From: Paraconiothyrium sp. Pb-2020
Taxonomy: Eukaryota; Ascomycota; Dothideomycetes; Pleosporales; Didymosphaeriaceae
Length of the DNA: 64,000 nt
NCBI GenBank assembly: GCA_022419385.1
Contig: JAJUBI010000003.1
Span: 2,170,001 to 2,234,000, forward strand
Direction of reading: 5' to 3'
The stretch's first letter is position 1. Every line of letters starts with the position of its first letter. Under the pieces are notes generated by a model. It was given only the letters and a program-made list of their open reading frames with translations. It did no database searches and was not told the origin of the DNA. The translations under genes were made by a program, and so were the position numbers. Shown here in pieces: positions 45,634-58,685 of the stretch.

Positions 45634-48117
45634 AAATGCAAGACTACGATTTTCCGTTTCACGACCGCCATCTATGATCATCTTCGGCAAGTGTTAGCAG
45701 CGGATGCATTATTCCCCCTCACTGCTCTTCGGTTGCATATTATTTTCTTCGATATCATTGAAATTAGACATCGGCGTTGCGGACAGGTCAAAACATCAGC
45801 ATCTGGGCGGCGGCGGTTATTCTTGCTTTTCTTCCCTTCCTTTGAAGCATATGCAACTGATTCACGACTCCGCCTGTTGGCCAAACTTCTTCCGGATACA
45901 CCTTTCATACGGTACGCGAAGGGAAACACTCAGGGACGTCCCTGTTGTACGGCAATCCGCCTCACGCTGTGAGTCTACCGAGGCTTTGGTGGATTTTGCA
46001 GTTCCATCTGCTTTGGGCCTACGACATGGGCACCATTTGAAGTTGGCTAAAGGATATTGTGTGACTGGATTGGATACCCGATCTCGACGTTCGGTTTCGG
46101 CTTTTCGGATGTATCTTTCTTAAAAAGGTCATTCTGGGCTTCGACCCACATTGACCGTGAATTTGCTGCATTAGTAGCGGGATGGAGTAGGCTTAGGAGA
46201 GAGGTCTATGGATAGGGATTGGACAGCGTTGATGCGTGTAGTTTAATACTAGGGCAATAGATGGCTTTCCACAGCTATGACGGTTTCTACTTAACTGGTG
46301 TAGCACGGATGGTGGTGTCTTGATTGTTCTGCGCGTCAACGATCAAGCGCCTTCACATGCGTCGACTTCATCCTATCAGCGTGCCACGGGAGTTACGTCC
46401 GGGCTCGGGCGTCATCGTCACCACTACGCTTTCGACATGCTGTACCATCCCGGCATGCACTATTCACATACTACGACTTATTACTGAACAACCCACTCTG
46501 CTGCACCAGCTATCATACTCTCCGTTCGTTTTTGCACAGACAGCGGACCCGGCATATCTGTATATGCGCGGCCCTACGTTTTAGCCGCGTCTTCTATCCG
46601 GGGGATCTAATCGAATCCATGGGTTATATTGGATGGCAATGAGATGGCGACAGTACCTTGTCCGCGTATCCGCACGCTTATGCCGCCTACTACTTTGTGC
46701 AGTAGTTCTGGAGAGCTGCGCTATATTAATGGGCGCGATACTGCGTGTAGGCGCTTACACATGGTACTACCCTTGTAGGAGTTGGATCGGAGTTCGCACG
46801 TGTGCAGATACAGTTTGTAGATGGCTCTGCCTTAGTGGGCCATTAGGTAGTGCGTACTAAACGTGACGGCTTTAATGGGGATCGGATTGGAGAGATGCAG
46901 CACCGATACGCGTTGGCTCCAATGGAGCGTGATGTGCGCGCAAGTGGAAAGGGTTGATTTCGTGCTACACGTACGGAGCAACGGGGGGCTACAAACTGTA
47001 TACCTAGTGAATCAGGCAGTAGAGTAAGAACCATGGTGCGGATGACTAGCCCGTGCACTCGGAATGGCGTGCCTGTCACCTGCAAGAGCCCAGGCGCGTT
47101 CGTACGCACGTGGGACCTCACGCGACAAGGGCGGAGCACGTTTTTCTTGCATTCTGACTTGGGGTCCCATACGAGTCCATCAGGCGATGGGCTGTTCTAC
47201 CGAGTCAAGGGCAAGACAATGAGGTTGGATTGGTGTTTGTTTCTGCGCCGAGGCCCTGTTGGTGTGGGTTGCGAAGCGAGTAATGGGGGGTTAGAGTTCG
47301 AGATGGACCGATTGTTCCACAGATGCGGAACGTGTTCAGCGGGTACTGTACACGGCACATTCGGTCGGTGTACCTTCTAGAAGGTCGCTGAGATCCGAGT
47401 TCTGCGCGAGGGAACAGGATCTGAAGATGGGGTCGGTGTGCCCATCAAAAGCAACTCTCCCTGAATCTAGCCATGTATCAAGATTTGCGAAATCCTTGTT
47501 TGTGGAGTGCGTTCTCCACATGCCCGGCGGCGGGTATCGCGCGAAAACTTTTTCATACGCAGTATTTGGAAGGTTGAAATGGGGTTGGTGGGTCGGTCCT
47601 CGATAGAGGAGGGTCTTGCCTGCCACGTCGTTCCGACGAGTGTCGGTGTGAATAAAAAGGTACCCCTGTGGCGTATTGCCGGATTTCACGGCCGTCGTTT
47701 GACCAGTTGGCCTCGCGTCCGAAGTAATGGGTCGTGCTAGCCGATGGGGAGGGGCGATTAGGATGGGACTTCGTGCTGCGTGTCGGACGTGATTACCATG
47801 TGGAGAATTGAATCGATGCACACGTGGGAGCTCCGATGAGATCGTAAGATCTAGAGATTTGAGATTGATGGGAAGCAGAGGGAGTGGCACCGTGGAAAGC
47901 TGGTCATGTGACAAGGCGTCTTCCAAGGTTGCAAGCTTATCGATACCGCTAGTGTTGCTGCGGCGCGCGTGCTGTCCGACGCGATGGCTTTGTGAGCAAC
48001 GCAGGTATCAGGCAGCAATTCCGCATATCAACCCAGTTGGAGGATAACATCAACAGATCGGTATACTACACCTCCAAGATCCCCTCAGTCCCGAGATCCA
48101 CGCGCCACAAGTGCAGA
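45634..48117. other. Interval with no supported gene
   Basis: About 2.5 kb. The longest frame (47336-47926, minus, 196 codons) has no upstream ATG and no known domain, so it is not called. Confidence 0.5.
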
Positions 48118-50003
48118 ATGGCGGCCCCACCCCCGCCAAACGTAGGTTTCTATATTTCCCTTCCAGATGACTGTTTCGACCCCACGCGGGGCACCGACGC
48201 TTCCACACGATATCCAACATCTTGAAGTGTTGTCTTCTTTCGAGGAAGAAATCAACTAACATGGAATAGAGCCAGATTGCCCCACTCCCAGGGAACCTCC
48301 CGTTCCGAATCGTTAGCAAGACGATAGGGATGGGCGCCTATGCATCGTAAGTACGCACTCTCGCTCTTGAAGCAGCACTCTCACGAGGACGGCACAGCAT
48401 CCGCAAGGCAACGCCCATGGACGCACCCAGCCCCGTCATAGCCGTCAAATTCATCAACAAAGAGCACGCCCTCAAGCATGGCCGCCTCTCAGAAAAACAC
48501 ATCAAGATGGAAGTCGCCATCCACAAGCACCTCGGCAAGCATGCGCACATCATCCAGTGTCTTGCCAACGGTGAGGACCACTACTGGCACTGGATCGCTA
48601 TGGAACTCGCTGACGGCGGCGATCTCTTCGACAAGATCGAGGCGGATGAGGGTGTAGGCGAAGACATCGCTCACGTCTATTTCCATCAACTGATCGATGC
48701 GTTGGGGTATATGCATTCGAAAGGTATTGCACATCGGGACATCAAACCAGAGAACGTGCTATTAAGCGCGGATGGAGATTTGAAGATCGCGGACTTTGGG
48801 CTGGCAGCACTTTTTGAGAAGGATGGGATGAAGAGGTTGTGTAATACGGTGTGTGGGAGTCCACCGTATATCGCGCCTGAGATCGTTAGCGGCCGCCGGA
48901 GCAAGAGGAAAGATATTTTGGACGTTGGTTATCAGGCGAATATCTGCGATATTTGGAGTTGTGGCGTCGTGCTGTTCGTGCTGCTGGTGGGTAATACCCC
49001 GTGGGAAGAGCCGACTATGCGGAGCGATGAGTTCAAGCAGTATGTGGAGACGGAAGGAAAGACTAAGGACGAGCTATGGGACAAGATTCCATCAGATCTG
49101 CTCTCGCTGCTGAGAGGTATGCTCAAGCTGGATCCTGGAAAAAGGATGAAGCTCGACGAGATACGCACGCACCCATGGTACACGCGGAAGAATCCATTTC
49201 TAGCATCGAATGGGAGGACGACCAATCAGATCGGCTTGGCCTCGCAGATGCTCTCCCAACTGCACATCGGCGTCGACCGCCCGCCAGTACCGTCTCAGCG
49301 CGGCTGCTCACAAGATCCAGACGCCATGGACATCGACTCCGACCCGCATCGCTCACGTGCCAACCCCGCCAATATCAACGGTCTTTCATCAACACAGCCA
49401 GAGACCCCATTAGCAGATACGCCATTCGACTGGGAGCGTCCAGTGCGCACATATTCTCAGGATGGTGTACCAGCATCACAGCCCAATCTGCACAATCAAG
49501 CACCTTCTTCAAGCATGACCGGTGGCCCATCATACCTGTCTCAGCTCTCACCTTCAACCCAAGACATCCTCTCGCAGGACCCCTCAATGTCGCAATTCCA
49601 CTCCACACCATCCGTGCCCATGACGCTCACCCAAATGGCGCGCAAATTCGGCGACATCATGCCCTCGTACTCGCTTTCGCGCTTTTTCTCCCCGCTCGCT
49701 GTATCCCTACTCATTCCTCTCCTCATCGAAGCACTGCACCGCCTCGGCGTTCCCGCTACCCCTATCTCCGACGAACATCTAGCGGAGATGAACCGCGCAG
49801 GGAAGGCGAGTGTGCGCGTAAAAATGGCGGATGGTCGGCGGCAGGGGCTTAATGGGCACATTGTTGTGGAGAGGGTAACGATAATGGGGGAGAAGGTAAG
49901 TGAGGTGAGGTTTGTGAAAGCCAGTGGGGATCCCCTGGAGTGGAGGAGGTTCTTTAAGAACGTGGTTAGATGCGTTGGGGATGCTGTGCTGAGGCCTGAT
50001 TAA
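48118..50003 (+). CDS. CHK1: Checkpoint kinase Chk1
   Basis: Serine/threonine kinase of the DNA-damage checkpoint, acting downstream of ATR/Rad3-type kinases to restrain mitotic entry. Three exons (48118-48141, 48270-48346, 48398-50003), with introns of 128 and 51 nt, give 568 residues. The 8-residue first exon (MAAPPPPN) is set by the second exon's phase. The Gly-rich loop is IGMGAYAS near residues 26-33, the VAIK-type lysine is AVKFINKE, and the catalytic loop is HRDIKPEN (His about 146, Asp 148). DFG is DFGLAALF (Asp about 166), with the activation segment GSPPYIAPE typical of Chk1. A Ser/Thr/Gln-rich linker follows (residues ~300-420). The conserved C-terminal KA1-like regulatory region closes it (FFSPLAVSLLIPLLIEAL, VRFVKASGDPLEWRRFFKNV). 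Confidence 0.93.
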
Positions 50004-51439
50004 AGCCCTTGGATGGGCACACGGAGGAATCAGGACCGTGTAGACGTACCCGAAGGGACGTGGGTATACTATGGTATAATTCTTGATAAAAAATCTAATA
50101 TCCTCAAGCTGTTGCCCATTGCACAGTGGTTGGACCGAACTCGTTCAACTTCTATGGCCTATAACCATATTCTCTCAATGAGCAGATCTTGACGTTCTCC
50201 GAATTGCTCGACTCGGAGAATGGCTAACAGAACGATATTAGCGTGACATATGCGGTCTATAATAGTCCCTGTCCATCTCAATCGTAAGGCTGTGAAGTTC
50301 GCAAGTCGACCAATTTGGCGTGCACGCCCTTGTTTACGCAGTCGAATAGAAGGTCCCGGCCAAAATGATGAGACCTAAGGCATTTCAGAGAGCGTAGATG
50401 GACCGTGGTACTAGGTCTTGACAGAATCCACGGACTAGACTACTGCGGAGAGGAGAGTCGGGAGTGCAATTGTATGCCTACTCTACAACCGGAGGTAGGG
50501 AGAGATCTTGCTACCCTCGATGGTGACTATTAGCGGTCGAATTCTTCATGGTGGAAGTATCCTAACCGATGCGAATCAGAGCATCTCTTTGTGAGGCAAA
50601 TTGCCCAGTTGGTCTTTGGCTTCTAAGTATAGCCGATAGTCGTCTGTATCCTGGAGCAGGGGATCGAGACCAAATGGGCATCCGAAGTTGTTCAGGTATA
50701 TCTATGGGAGTCTACCGTTTCCTGGGTTGCGGTGAGTCGGTATGCCCCAATCAGAGGTCATCCGCACGACGCCTACTCCTCTCTCGTAGCCACTCTGTTC
50801 GTAGTATTTTCACCCAGAAGCCAACGAAAGCCCAATGTCCCGAAGTTGCACACCTGGACCAGAGCTCAGCTGCACAATACGTTCTGCTCACTTGGACTTG
50901 ACTCCGATCTGCAAGCCTGTCGCTCCTCATGGCTGTCATGCGTATAGTATTAGCAAGGGTCCAGTCCGACGCCACGAGCTTTCCACGGTGCGCATACCTC
51001 AGGTACATGGTTACAGCGTACATAGTGCCAAGGATCCCGGTGAGACTTGCGTCGAGGAGCGAGTGGATATGCAGGCGAAGGGTTACGTTACGATACACCT
51101 GAACTTTAGAGATGGCATTGTGTTGGATCGATCTAAGTAGCGGTTGCAACGAGGGCAAGCGCAACCGAGCGATGACGCACAGGCCAGTACCGGTAAAGCA
51201 ATCGCTCAATCACAACCCTCCAACAAAGACAACCATTCAACCTCCTTGACCCAGCCCCGTTCCCTCGTCTCCCGCCTTGCCATATCCACTAAGTCTTGCT
51301 GCACCTTGGTACTCCCTGAAACCACCCACCGTCGCGAGCCAATCTGCGATTTGACTATAAAAGATCTCACCACCGCCACCCCACGCGGCCCCTAACGTAT
51401 AAATCTCCAGTTCCCCACAGCCTTAGCTATTGTTCCGAC
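50004..51439. other. Intergenic, no gene seen
   Basis: 1.4 kb between CHK1 and YPI1, which are transcribed in the same direction. Short ORFs only. The last ~250 bases are C/A-rich and leader-like. Confidence 0.55.
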
Positions 51440-51995
51440 ATGTCAAACACAAACGACATGGGCGTCCAAACTGCACAACCCAATCGGACCAGTGGCAGCG
51501 TAGTCATCACGCAGCCCGTTCTCCGCCTGAACACACCCTCAGGCACCCTACGTTTGCGCGCAGAACCCGCTGAGCAGAGGCACATTCAATGGGCAGAGGA
51601 CGTTGTAGACAATGAGGGCATGGGGAAGAAGTCATCAAAAGGTGCGCCCCGTCTCACATATTCGTTGTAGACGTACTAAAATGCGTTCTCTAGTCTGTTG
51701 TATTTATCACCCGCAACGCGAGGTAGGCGAGTCCTCGGATGAATCGTCGAGCGATTCAAGCAGCGATTCGGATTCGAACAGCGAGCCGGATAATGGGGAG
51801 GCGAGGCCTGCTGGTGGGAGGAAAGGGGGAAATGGCAGGAGGGCACGGAGGCAGCATACTCATGACCACGGCCGTGGCCACGGCGAACACGATCATAATG
51901 AGCCAAATGGAGGCTCATCGGGACAGCTCCGGAAGGTAGCAAGGAGGCGACCAAGTCCGAATGCGTATGAGAAAATGCCCAAGCAGAAGAAATAG
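51440..51995 (+). CDS. YPI1: Type 1 protein phosphatase regulator Ypi1 / inhibitor-3
   Basis: Regulatory subunit of PP1 (Glc7), acting in the nucleus. Two exons, 51440-51641 and 51694-51995, with a 52-nt intron (GTGCGC...CTCTAG, TACTAA branch), encode 167 residues. The family core is [20 protein letters not shown] joined across the intron to [20 protein letters not shown]. The first half carries the PP1-binding element and the second a Cys-Cys-Ile-Tyr/Phe-His motif. The C-terminus is low-complexity: an acidic Ser/Asp run, then Gly/His/Arg-rich, ending in a basic KKK-type tail. The N-terminal [18 protein letters not shown] is typical of fungal members. The spliced frame is continuous and the length is in the family range. 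Confidence 0.92.
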
Positions 51996-52705
51996 CCTAA
52001 GAGGTAGACATGACAGGGTTGGACACGTCGAATGAGGCCGTTGTTTGCTGAAACCAGGGAGCGCATAGAGTTGAAGCACTAACAAAGGGTTACGATAATG
52101 TTTCACGAAAATCTAGCGCGGTGTCTGGCGTTTTCCTAACGATTCACGATTGCTAACAAGTGGATGACCGTATGAGCGGAGAAGCATTTCTGGCATGCTG
52201 AGAGCGAGAATGCATCAAAGTCTACATCGAAAGTATGGGAAAAACTTTCTTGTTGACCAGGTATTCTTAGCGCAACATGGACGCTGCTTGTACATAGCCT
52301 GAAGAACTTCGTCTCAAAATATGATATACTGCAACGAAGCCGCATGGCGAGTATTAGCCCAAGGGTAACGAGCCTGCCCAGGTCGTGAGGCACTACGCCT
52401 GCTACTCCCCTTTACTCTCAACACGGTTTCCTCTTTCCTTCCGGGCTGGACGGTCCTCTTCGCCTGTAACAACAACCTACCTCGACATAGCCAATAGGCG
52501 TGTGCTATGTGGCCGATGTGCATGATCCCGCTGCATCGCGGCCTGACTTCAACAAATACCAGCCGGCTCAGCGTCGCGAAATGCCTCGTCGGTCCGAGAG
52601 ATGTGTACCCGCGTTCCAGGCCCACCCATCGTCCACTTCGTCAACCTCAGGTTTGTGATGCAGACGCGACATGTCGGCGTCGAATATCCCTTTGATCCAT
52701 CCCAC
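51996..52705. other. Intergenic, convergent 3' flanks of YPI1 and DAD2
   Basis: 710 bp between two converging stop codons; no gene seen. Confidence 0.6.
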
Positions 52706-53286
52706 TCAATCGTCCGGAGTCGGCTGGGGCAACACTGCAGGCGCATGCTGCGTGGGAATCCTGACGAGCGTCTGGGGAAGCGGCGGCTCCGTTTCCATCT
52801 TCTTTTCTGCATCATCTTCCTCTTTCGGTTTGGGGAGTTTGGCTGCTCAAATCAGCTCTCTGCGCGCATCGCATTACCCGAGTGGGGGCACTTACTGGAC
52901 GCCATATTTATCGCTCTGAGCACATTATGCCAGTTCGATAACACTGCTGCGACGGCTAAAGGGTCAACACGTCAGTGCTATACTGTACAGCCAAGCTAGG
53001 ACACGCGGTTCCTGTGGTGGACTGCCCCGCGGCAGGGTGTGGGTGGGATGCGACAAAACGAACCTTCTGTGCCGTCGGACAGCGTCGACAATTTCTCGGC
53101 CAGCGTCTGCATCTGGTCGGCAAGGCCTGCGCTGAGAGCTTGCAGGTCCTTGAGGGAGGCAAGCTCGGCTTTCTTCTCTGCGATGCGGGCGAGAAGGACG
53201 GGCGATTGACCGGAGGGGTGTGATCCACCGAGCGAGCTGGACTGGCTGCGAATGTGCGAGGGGAGCGTGCGCGTGGGGTATGCCAT
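52706..53286 (-). CDS. DAD2: DASH complex subunit Dad2
   Basis: Component of the DASH/Dam1 ring that couples kinetochores to spindle microtubules. Three exons (53064-53286, 52896-52955, 52706-52852 less its last ten bases, i.e. 52706-52842) give 139 residues; introns are 108 and 53 nt. The N-terminus is a short basic Ser-rich lead. A coiled coil follows: LLARIAEKKAELASLKDLQA, LSAGLADQMQTLAEKLSTL, ending in SDGTE. The second exon supplies AVAAVLSNWHNVLRAINMAS, the family's second helix. The third gives an acidic linker and the conserved PLPQTLVRIPTQ end. The ATG at 53286 is 288 bp from the divergent SGO1 start. Confidence 0.92.
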
Positions 53287-53574
53287 TGTATTATAACACC
53301 ATAAGAGATCCGTCCGAGTGTGAGATACCCTTGTGCAGTCGATGTCTGTCTTCTCTGTATGCAATCGTTGAGGTCACACGCGTCCCGCAGTGCGTGGGGA
53401 CGGTTGCAGGGATATCGCTCCGGGCTAGCGCTCTGTTGCTACGGTAAACAAACACTCGCCTCGCATGACGCTGCGGCAACAACGAACGACGCATACACCC
53501 AAAAATCACCACGCGCAACATCAACGCCTACCACACATTACTCTCGTATACAATCTCGCATTAGACATCAGCGT
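53287..53574. promoter_or_regulatory. Shared divergent promoter, DAD2 / SGO1
   Basis: 288 bp between two divergent ATGs of kinetochore/centromere genes. No intervening gene. An A/C-rich top-strand stretch leads into SGO1. No named binding site is assigned. Confidence 0.6.
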
Positions 53575-55924
53575 ATGGCGCGCTTAAACGAGCCGCCTGC
53601 TGCGCCTGCGCCTGCGCCTGCGCCTGCGCTGTCGAACGGGGACCTCGACGCGATAAAGCGCAAGTTTCTAAGAACGAACCGCGAGTTGGCGAAGTGTGTC
53701 TGCACGCACACGGGGATCAAGTACTACTACTAACAGGACACAGGATCAATTCGCAACAACAAATCCACATTCGTCAGCTCGAAAACGATCGCTCGCGCCT
53801 AGTCGCAGAGAACTGCTCGCTCGCACAGCAAGTGCTACATCTCCAGAACACAATTGAGACACAACCCCACGCGCCCTCGTTCTCCACCATCGATATTCTA
53901 AAGAATCAGCTGGAGATAAAGATACAAGAGCTTGGAGGGCTGGTAGCGGGGTTGGGACAATTGAAACAAAGAGGAAGCAGTGCGCCATGCAACGTCAAAA
54001 CTGCCACGAAGAAGACTCCGGACGAGAGGCAGTGGCGAAGCGCCCTGGGACTGCAGGAAGTTGAGAATGCCATGCTGCCGACAATCACTGAGCACAAGGC
54101 GTATCCGCGGATGACTATGAAGTATGTTCATACCTCACGACAGCGTCCAATGGGCCATGATGCTGGTTGATAGAAAGAAGCTAACCATGAACAGCGCAGA
54201 AGAACTCCAAGACATCCTTGATGCTCCGGACAGCCAGTCACCAGACATCGGACCCCCACCAGTTTCGCACTTTGACATCGAGGAGCCCATCGCATTCAAG
54301 CATAGCCCATCTGCTGACGAACAATGTGATATGGCATGCGATGGCGAAGAGGTTGTACTGCCAATGAACATCGAACCGCGACGGAAACGACGGGAGAGTG
54401 GGCCAAGGATGCGACGAATGTCTCTATTTGAGTCACCCAGAGAGGAGCCTGAAGAGAAGCACCAGGAGGACTCTCAAGAAGTACCAGAGAAGACAGTCAG
54501 AACAGGAGCGAAACGCAAGTTCAGCGTGCAAGAGGACGACAACCAGAGCCAGCCTCAAGCGGAACCTTTCCACTTCAGCCGACGCGGCACGCCAGTTTCT
54601 ACCGAAGAGGAAAACACGGACGGCGAGCGACCTCTAGCTCGTACCAGACCGATCCTTTCGAGCAGTAAGCATGAATCGATGAAGCATAGAATAGTAGGAC
54701 TAACTCCTTGCAGAACCTGTCAATACCGATCCCATGGTTTCTCCCAAAAAACAACGCTCTTCAGCCCCTGAGAAGCCCGAAAAGAAAAAGCCAGCTCGTA
54801 CTCGGGTGACTGTTAGTCGACATCTCCGCCCTGACGTGATTCCACAAGAAACCCCCGAGCCCATTGCTACCGCCGAAATCCACCTCGAATCTTTACCACC
54901 TAAGACCCCTGCCGCCGAACCTAGCTACTCTCCACCGTCCACCGAACCTTCCACGTCGCGAGCGGAGTCCAAAGACACGCCACCACCAGGTGACCTTTCT
55001 TCAATGAGTCAGATAGGAATTGTCGGTCGCCCATCCCGCCGCGCACGACCGCAAGTAAGCTACAAAGAACCCAGTTTAGCCACCAAAATGCGCCGTCCGA
55101 GTAAAGAGCTGGTAGATGCTGTAGTCGATCGCCGAACGAGTGTAGAGCCACCAAAATCTGCACCGAGCTCAGCACACGTCATGTTCAAGGAAGAACCTGA
55201 GGATTCTCCGTGGAAGCCCCACGGAGCTGTAGCTGAGATGAGAGGCGGGGATGGTGTAGAAATGGGAAGTCCACTTCGTCAGAAACTTGACCGCAATGAG
55301 GGGTCCCAGGACGCGAAATCCGAACGACCGAAGTTGAATTCCGTAGCCGCTGAGCGAGCGATTGAGAAGATGATTGAAGAGACGAGTACAGCAAAGCGGA
55401 AATCGTTCACCTCATTAGGCGTGCTATCAGCGAAGGAAGCAGCAGACGAGCCTACATCGCAGGAAAAGAAGGAAAGTAAGCCAAGAGCGATGACAGCGGG
55501 ACCGGACAGCGAGATGGCCATCTTCGATTTTACTGATTCGTCTCCGGCTGCCGGTGCTCCCACAAGAACGGATGCAGGCCCCAAAATCAGTCTTGCAAGC
55601 GCAGCTCGTGAACGTCGCAGACATTCCTTAGTTCCGGCCTCTGCACCAGAATGCGAAGACCGGAAGACAGAGCCTGGTGCAAGAGTCAACGGTGGGCTCC
55701 CGACGATACACAAGCGGACGGGTAGCGGGGCAATGAAAACGAGCGCGCCTGCAGCGGGTTTAGCTAAAAGCACGGCGGCTGCGCGGTCGTCACAGAAAGA
55801 AGAGAGGAAGGCTGGTACTTTACCGTCGAGTAGAAGTAATTCGCGACTGGGGAGCAGAGAGGACGGAGTAAGGGACGGCCGGTCGGAGCGGGCGACTGGC
55901 AGGAGGGCGAGCATGATAGTGTGA
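53575..55924 (+). CDS. SGO1: Shugoshin
   Basis: Protects centromeric cohesin by recruiting PP2A and helps sense lack of tension at kinetochores. Four exons (53575-53693, 53744-54121, 54195-54664, 54714-55924) with introns of 50, 73 and 49 nt give 725 residues. The N-terminal PP2A-binding coiled coil is clear once spliced: LDAIKRKFLRTNRELAK then INSQQQIHIRQLENDRSRLV and AENCSLAQQVLHLQN. The first intron has a perfect TACTAAC branch point. An Ala-Pro repeat (AP x4) precedes the coiled coil. The middle is acidic, Ser/Pro/Glu-rich and disordered. The basic shugoshin C-terminal motif is SRRARPQVSYKEPSLATKMR at about residues 500-520, which in the family contacts phosphorylated H2A. A Ser/Arg/Lys-rich tail follows. 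Head-to-head with DAD2. Confidence 0.92.
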
Positions 55925-56126
55925 AGGGTTGAATGCAAAGTTGCTTTTACATACCTGTCGCTCCGTTTGATCTTGTAGATATTGTCTGGTACGTTTACCA
56001 TAGCGATGGCGTTGGCTGCATTATACCTCCACGGCATCAATATCTCATTACTCCCATCCTCTGATTGTTTCTGCAGTTCACATCCGGGTATCATTGCTGC
56101 CTAACATTTTCTTAATCCAGCTCGTG

Positions 56127-56822
56127 TTATGTGCCCTTGCTCGAATACTTCAGCCTCTCCAGCTCACTCATATCTACAGCCCTCAACTCCCTCCGCGCAA
56201 ATAGCATCACCACCAACACCAAACCCGGCAGGTACCCACCTCCCACCGTCATTCCCTCGCCCCATGAACGGTCCAGTAGCACTTCCGCAATTGCCAGGAC
56301 CGCGCACAAACTTCCGTTTATCAGAACAATCCACTGTGCCACGAACACCGCCGTCGAGTCGGATATGTAAGGCACGGGCCGTGTCTCTGCTTTCATCTCG
56401 GCCGGTCTTGATCGGGACTGGGGCTTGGAAGATTGGAGATCGACGACATGTGAAACGGATATGCGGAGGGGTGGCAGCGGGAGGAAGTAGAGGGTGTATG
56501 CGGATGCGAACAGGGATGCTATCGCAAGGGCGGCGGCGGGAAGGGTGGAGAAATGGAATAGCAGTGGTATGTATAGTGCGATCGGAAGAAGTGGGAGAAC
56601 GAGCAGAAGATGTGTATAGGTGGAAGTTGTGCGCATGTCGTGGGTTGTAAGATCGGTGAGGAGGTCGGCTTGATCTATGTCGTGTAAGTATCAGAGACGA
56701 TGATGGAAAAGGAGGGAGGTACCTTGCTCATCCATGCCTGCTTCTACGGCGTCTTCATCATCGGATTCTGAGGGAAATTGGAAGGTGCGGCGGAGGCGGG
56801 TAGCTGCTGCTTGTGCGGACAT
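56127..56822 (-). CDS. Conserved fungal four-span membrane protein, function unknown
   Basis: Two exons, 56723-56822 and 56127-56674, with a 48-nt intron (GTACCT...CATAG), give 215 residues. The N-terminal ~45 residues are soluble, with the motif ATRLRRTFQFPSESDDEDAV that is common at the start of this fungal group. About four hydrophobic segments follow: LLLVLPLLPIALYIPLLF, AAALAIASLFASAYTLYFL, FVAQWIVLINGSLCAVLAI and GYLPGLVLVVMLFARR. A Ser/Arg loop of ~35 residues separates the two pairs. It ends in a short charged tail (ELERLKYSSKGT). I recognise the pattern but know no function; membrane location (ER or similar) is an inference. Confidence 0.75.
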
Positions 56823-58685
56823 GATGTGCGCTGAGTGGTGCAGTGAGTCTCCTGGTGCCTAGTGGTGGCCTTGCAGAAATGTGGGATATCTTGTAAACGG
56901 TGGCTTTCTGGTGATGTATAGACAACCCCGCGTGGGAGGCGTAAAAGTTATAGCGCAGGGCTGATGCACAGTGTGACGTTGTGGACCCTGGTTCTTGGGC
57001 GCTGGGCTAGCGTCAGGGCAACTTCGATCTTCTCAACACAATTTGACGGAGAGCGAAACGCCTCGGAGATAACCTACTTGCGTGTGTCGGTTACTGTTAT
57101 TTGAACGCTGTCCATCTGCATCGTTGAAGCCTTGCTGGATTATTTCTAATGCCTTTCCATGCCAGCCCACAACAATCTTACTCACGAAACGACTCGATGT
57201 GCAAATACGATCGCGGCTCAGATGAGTCGAGATGTATATGGCCAAACTCTCACCCCTAGTGGTGGCCGTCATTTCGTTTCTTCCACATCTCAAACGAAGC
57301 GAAGATGGCAGACGACCAAGTGATCGGGGATCGAGTTGTCCTCAGCCCTTAGGGACGGTTTCAACATCTTGAGGAGATTTTCAATGGCATCCCAAACTAC
57401 CTGGTTGGTACGACATCATCCAGACTTGTTGATATTACACATGACGTGTGGCTTCGTTTCGCTGAAGCTTCTTGCGGCAGAAGCCGATAAGATCTCGTCA
57501 GCCAGAAAGTTCACGAAGGGACAATTAGCTGCGCTGGCGAAATACCCCTACAAACCTGTTTTTTGGTGAGCTCATTGAGATCTGTGATACAACATGCGAT
57601 ACGTCGTTATGCTCCCGAGATATCACAGTCGATTACTATCTTGGCGAATATCCCTCGCAAGATCAAGTCGCATTTTCAGAGGGTGCTGTCGAAGTTATCG
57701 TATGCGATAACATGGAACAACGTGGGCTATACCATCTGTACCGGCCATTCGCTAGTATCTCCCAGCATAGATATCTCTACGGGGATCAATTTCCTAGGAA
57801 TTTCGCTAGATATCGACCACGGTCTCCGACCACCCAACAGCTTCAGATCGCACAACGCATCAGCACCTAATGTGGCGCCCATTGCCCTTCGTACCTGTTT
57901 ATAGTCTTGATGACGTTACTGACACCTGAACATGTGCGCGCAACGACCCGGTAGGACTAAATTTATTTACAAAGGAACTGGACTTGACACTAGTAGTAAA
58001 TTTTATGCACCCACGTTGTGACCAAAGTTAATGTGAACAAGACGTCATCTGGCCAAGCAATTACTTTCCACACCTAAATCCACCTCAGATTGTGTACCTG
58101 AGTGCATGAACTTTTACAACATGATCTCTGAAGGAAGCTGGAAGCATGGAATTCTCACGTGTTTTCGATCCTTCAGAAGTCGAGTTGAAGGCCGTGGCTT
58201 AGCTTACCTTTGGTACAGAGCCGCGACAGTGAGCGATTAGAGGCGATACAATTTTGAGGTCGAAGTGATTTGTGGAGGTTTGGTCAGGCTTAGTTATGCA
58301 GTCGGTCATTATACTGTTCATCATCACTTCTTTCGAAATGGTCGATCTGTCCCGACCATTCTGAGCTGTCAGCACCGTAAGAACGTATTAGCATAGTCCT
58401 TAGATAATCCGTACGAGTAACAACAAGCCAGGTAATGTTTATTGTAAACGTGTAGGATAGATATCATGAGCACTCGCTTCTTCCCAATCGATAGCTCGCA
58501 GTACCCTGCTTCACCAACAAGTTTTCATCTCACACGTTCTTCTTTGCAGCCTTCACCGCTGATGTCGCACTCTGTAGCCTTTATGAAGATAGCGTCACAA
58601 ACCAGACACTTGTAATTTCGCTCCTTCCTTTTTGCCTTTTTTCCTCCATTCCCACCCCTCTTTCTATACCTACGTACCGCCCACC
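56823..58685. other. Interval with no supported gene
   Basis: 1.9 kb. Small plus-strand frames at 57336-57904 encode somewhat protein-like stretches but have no recognisable domain or consistent splice model. The right end is C/T-rich and leader-like before the DUF7918 gene. Confidence 0.5.

Noticed and set aside
47336..47926. 196-codon frame on minus
   Set aside because: Reasonable amino-acid mix but no usable ATG near the start and no recognised domain.
55279..56094. 271-codon frame on minus opposite SGO1
   Set aside because: Antisense shadow of the shugoshin last exon.
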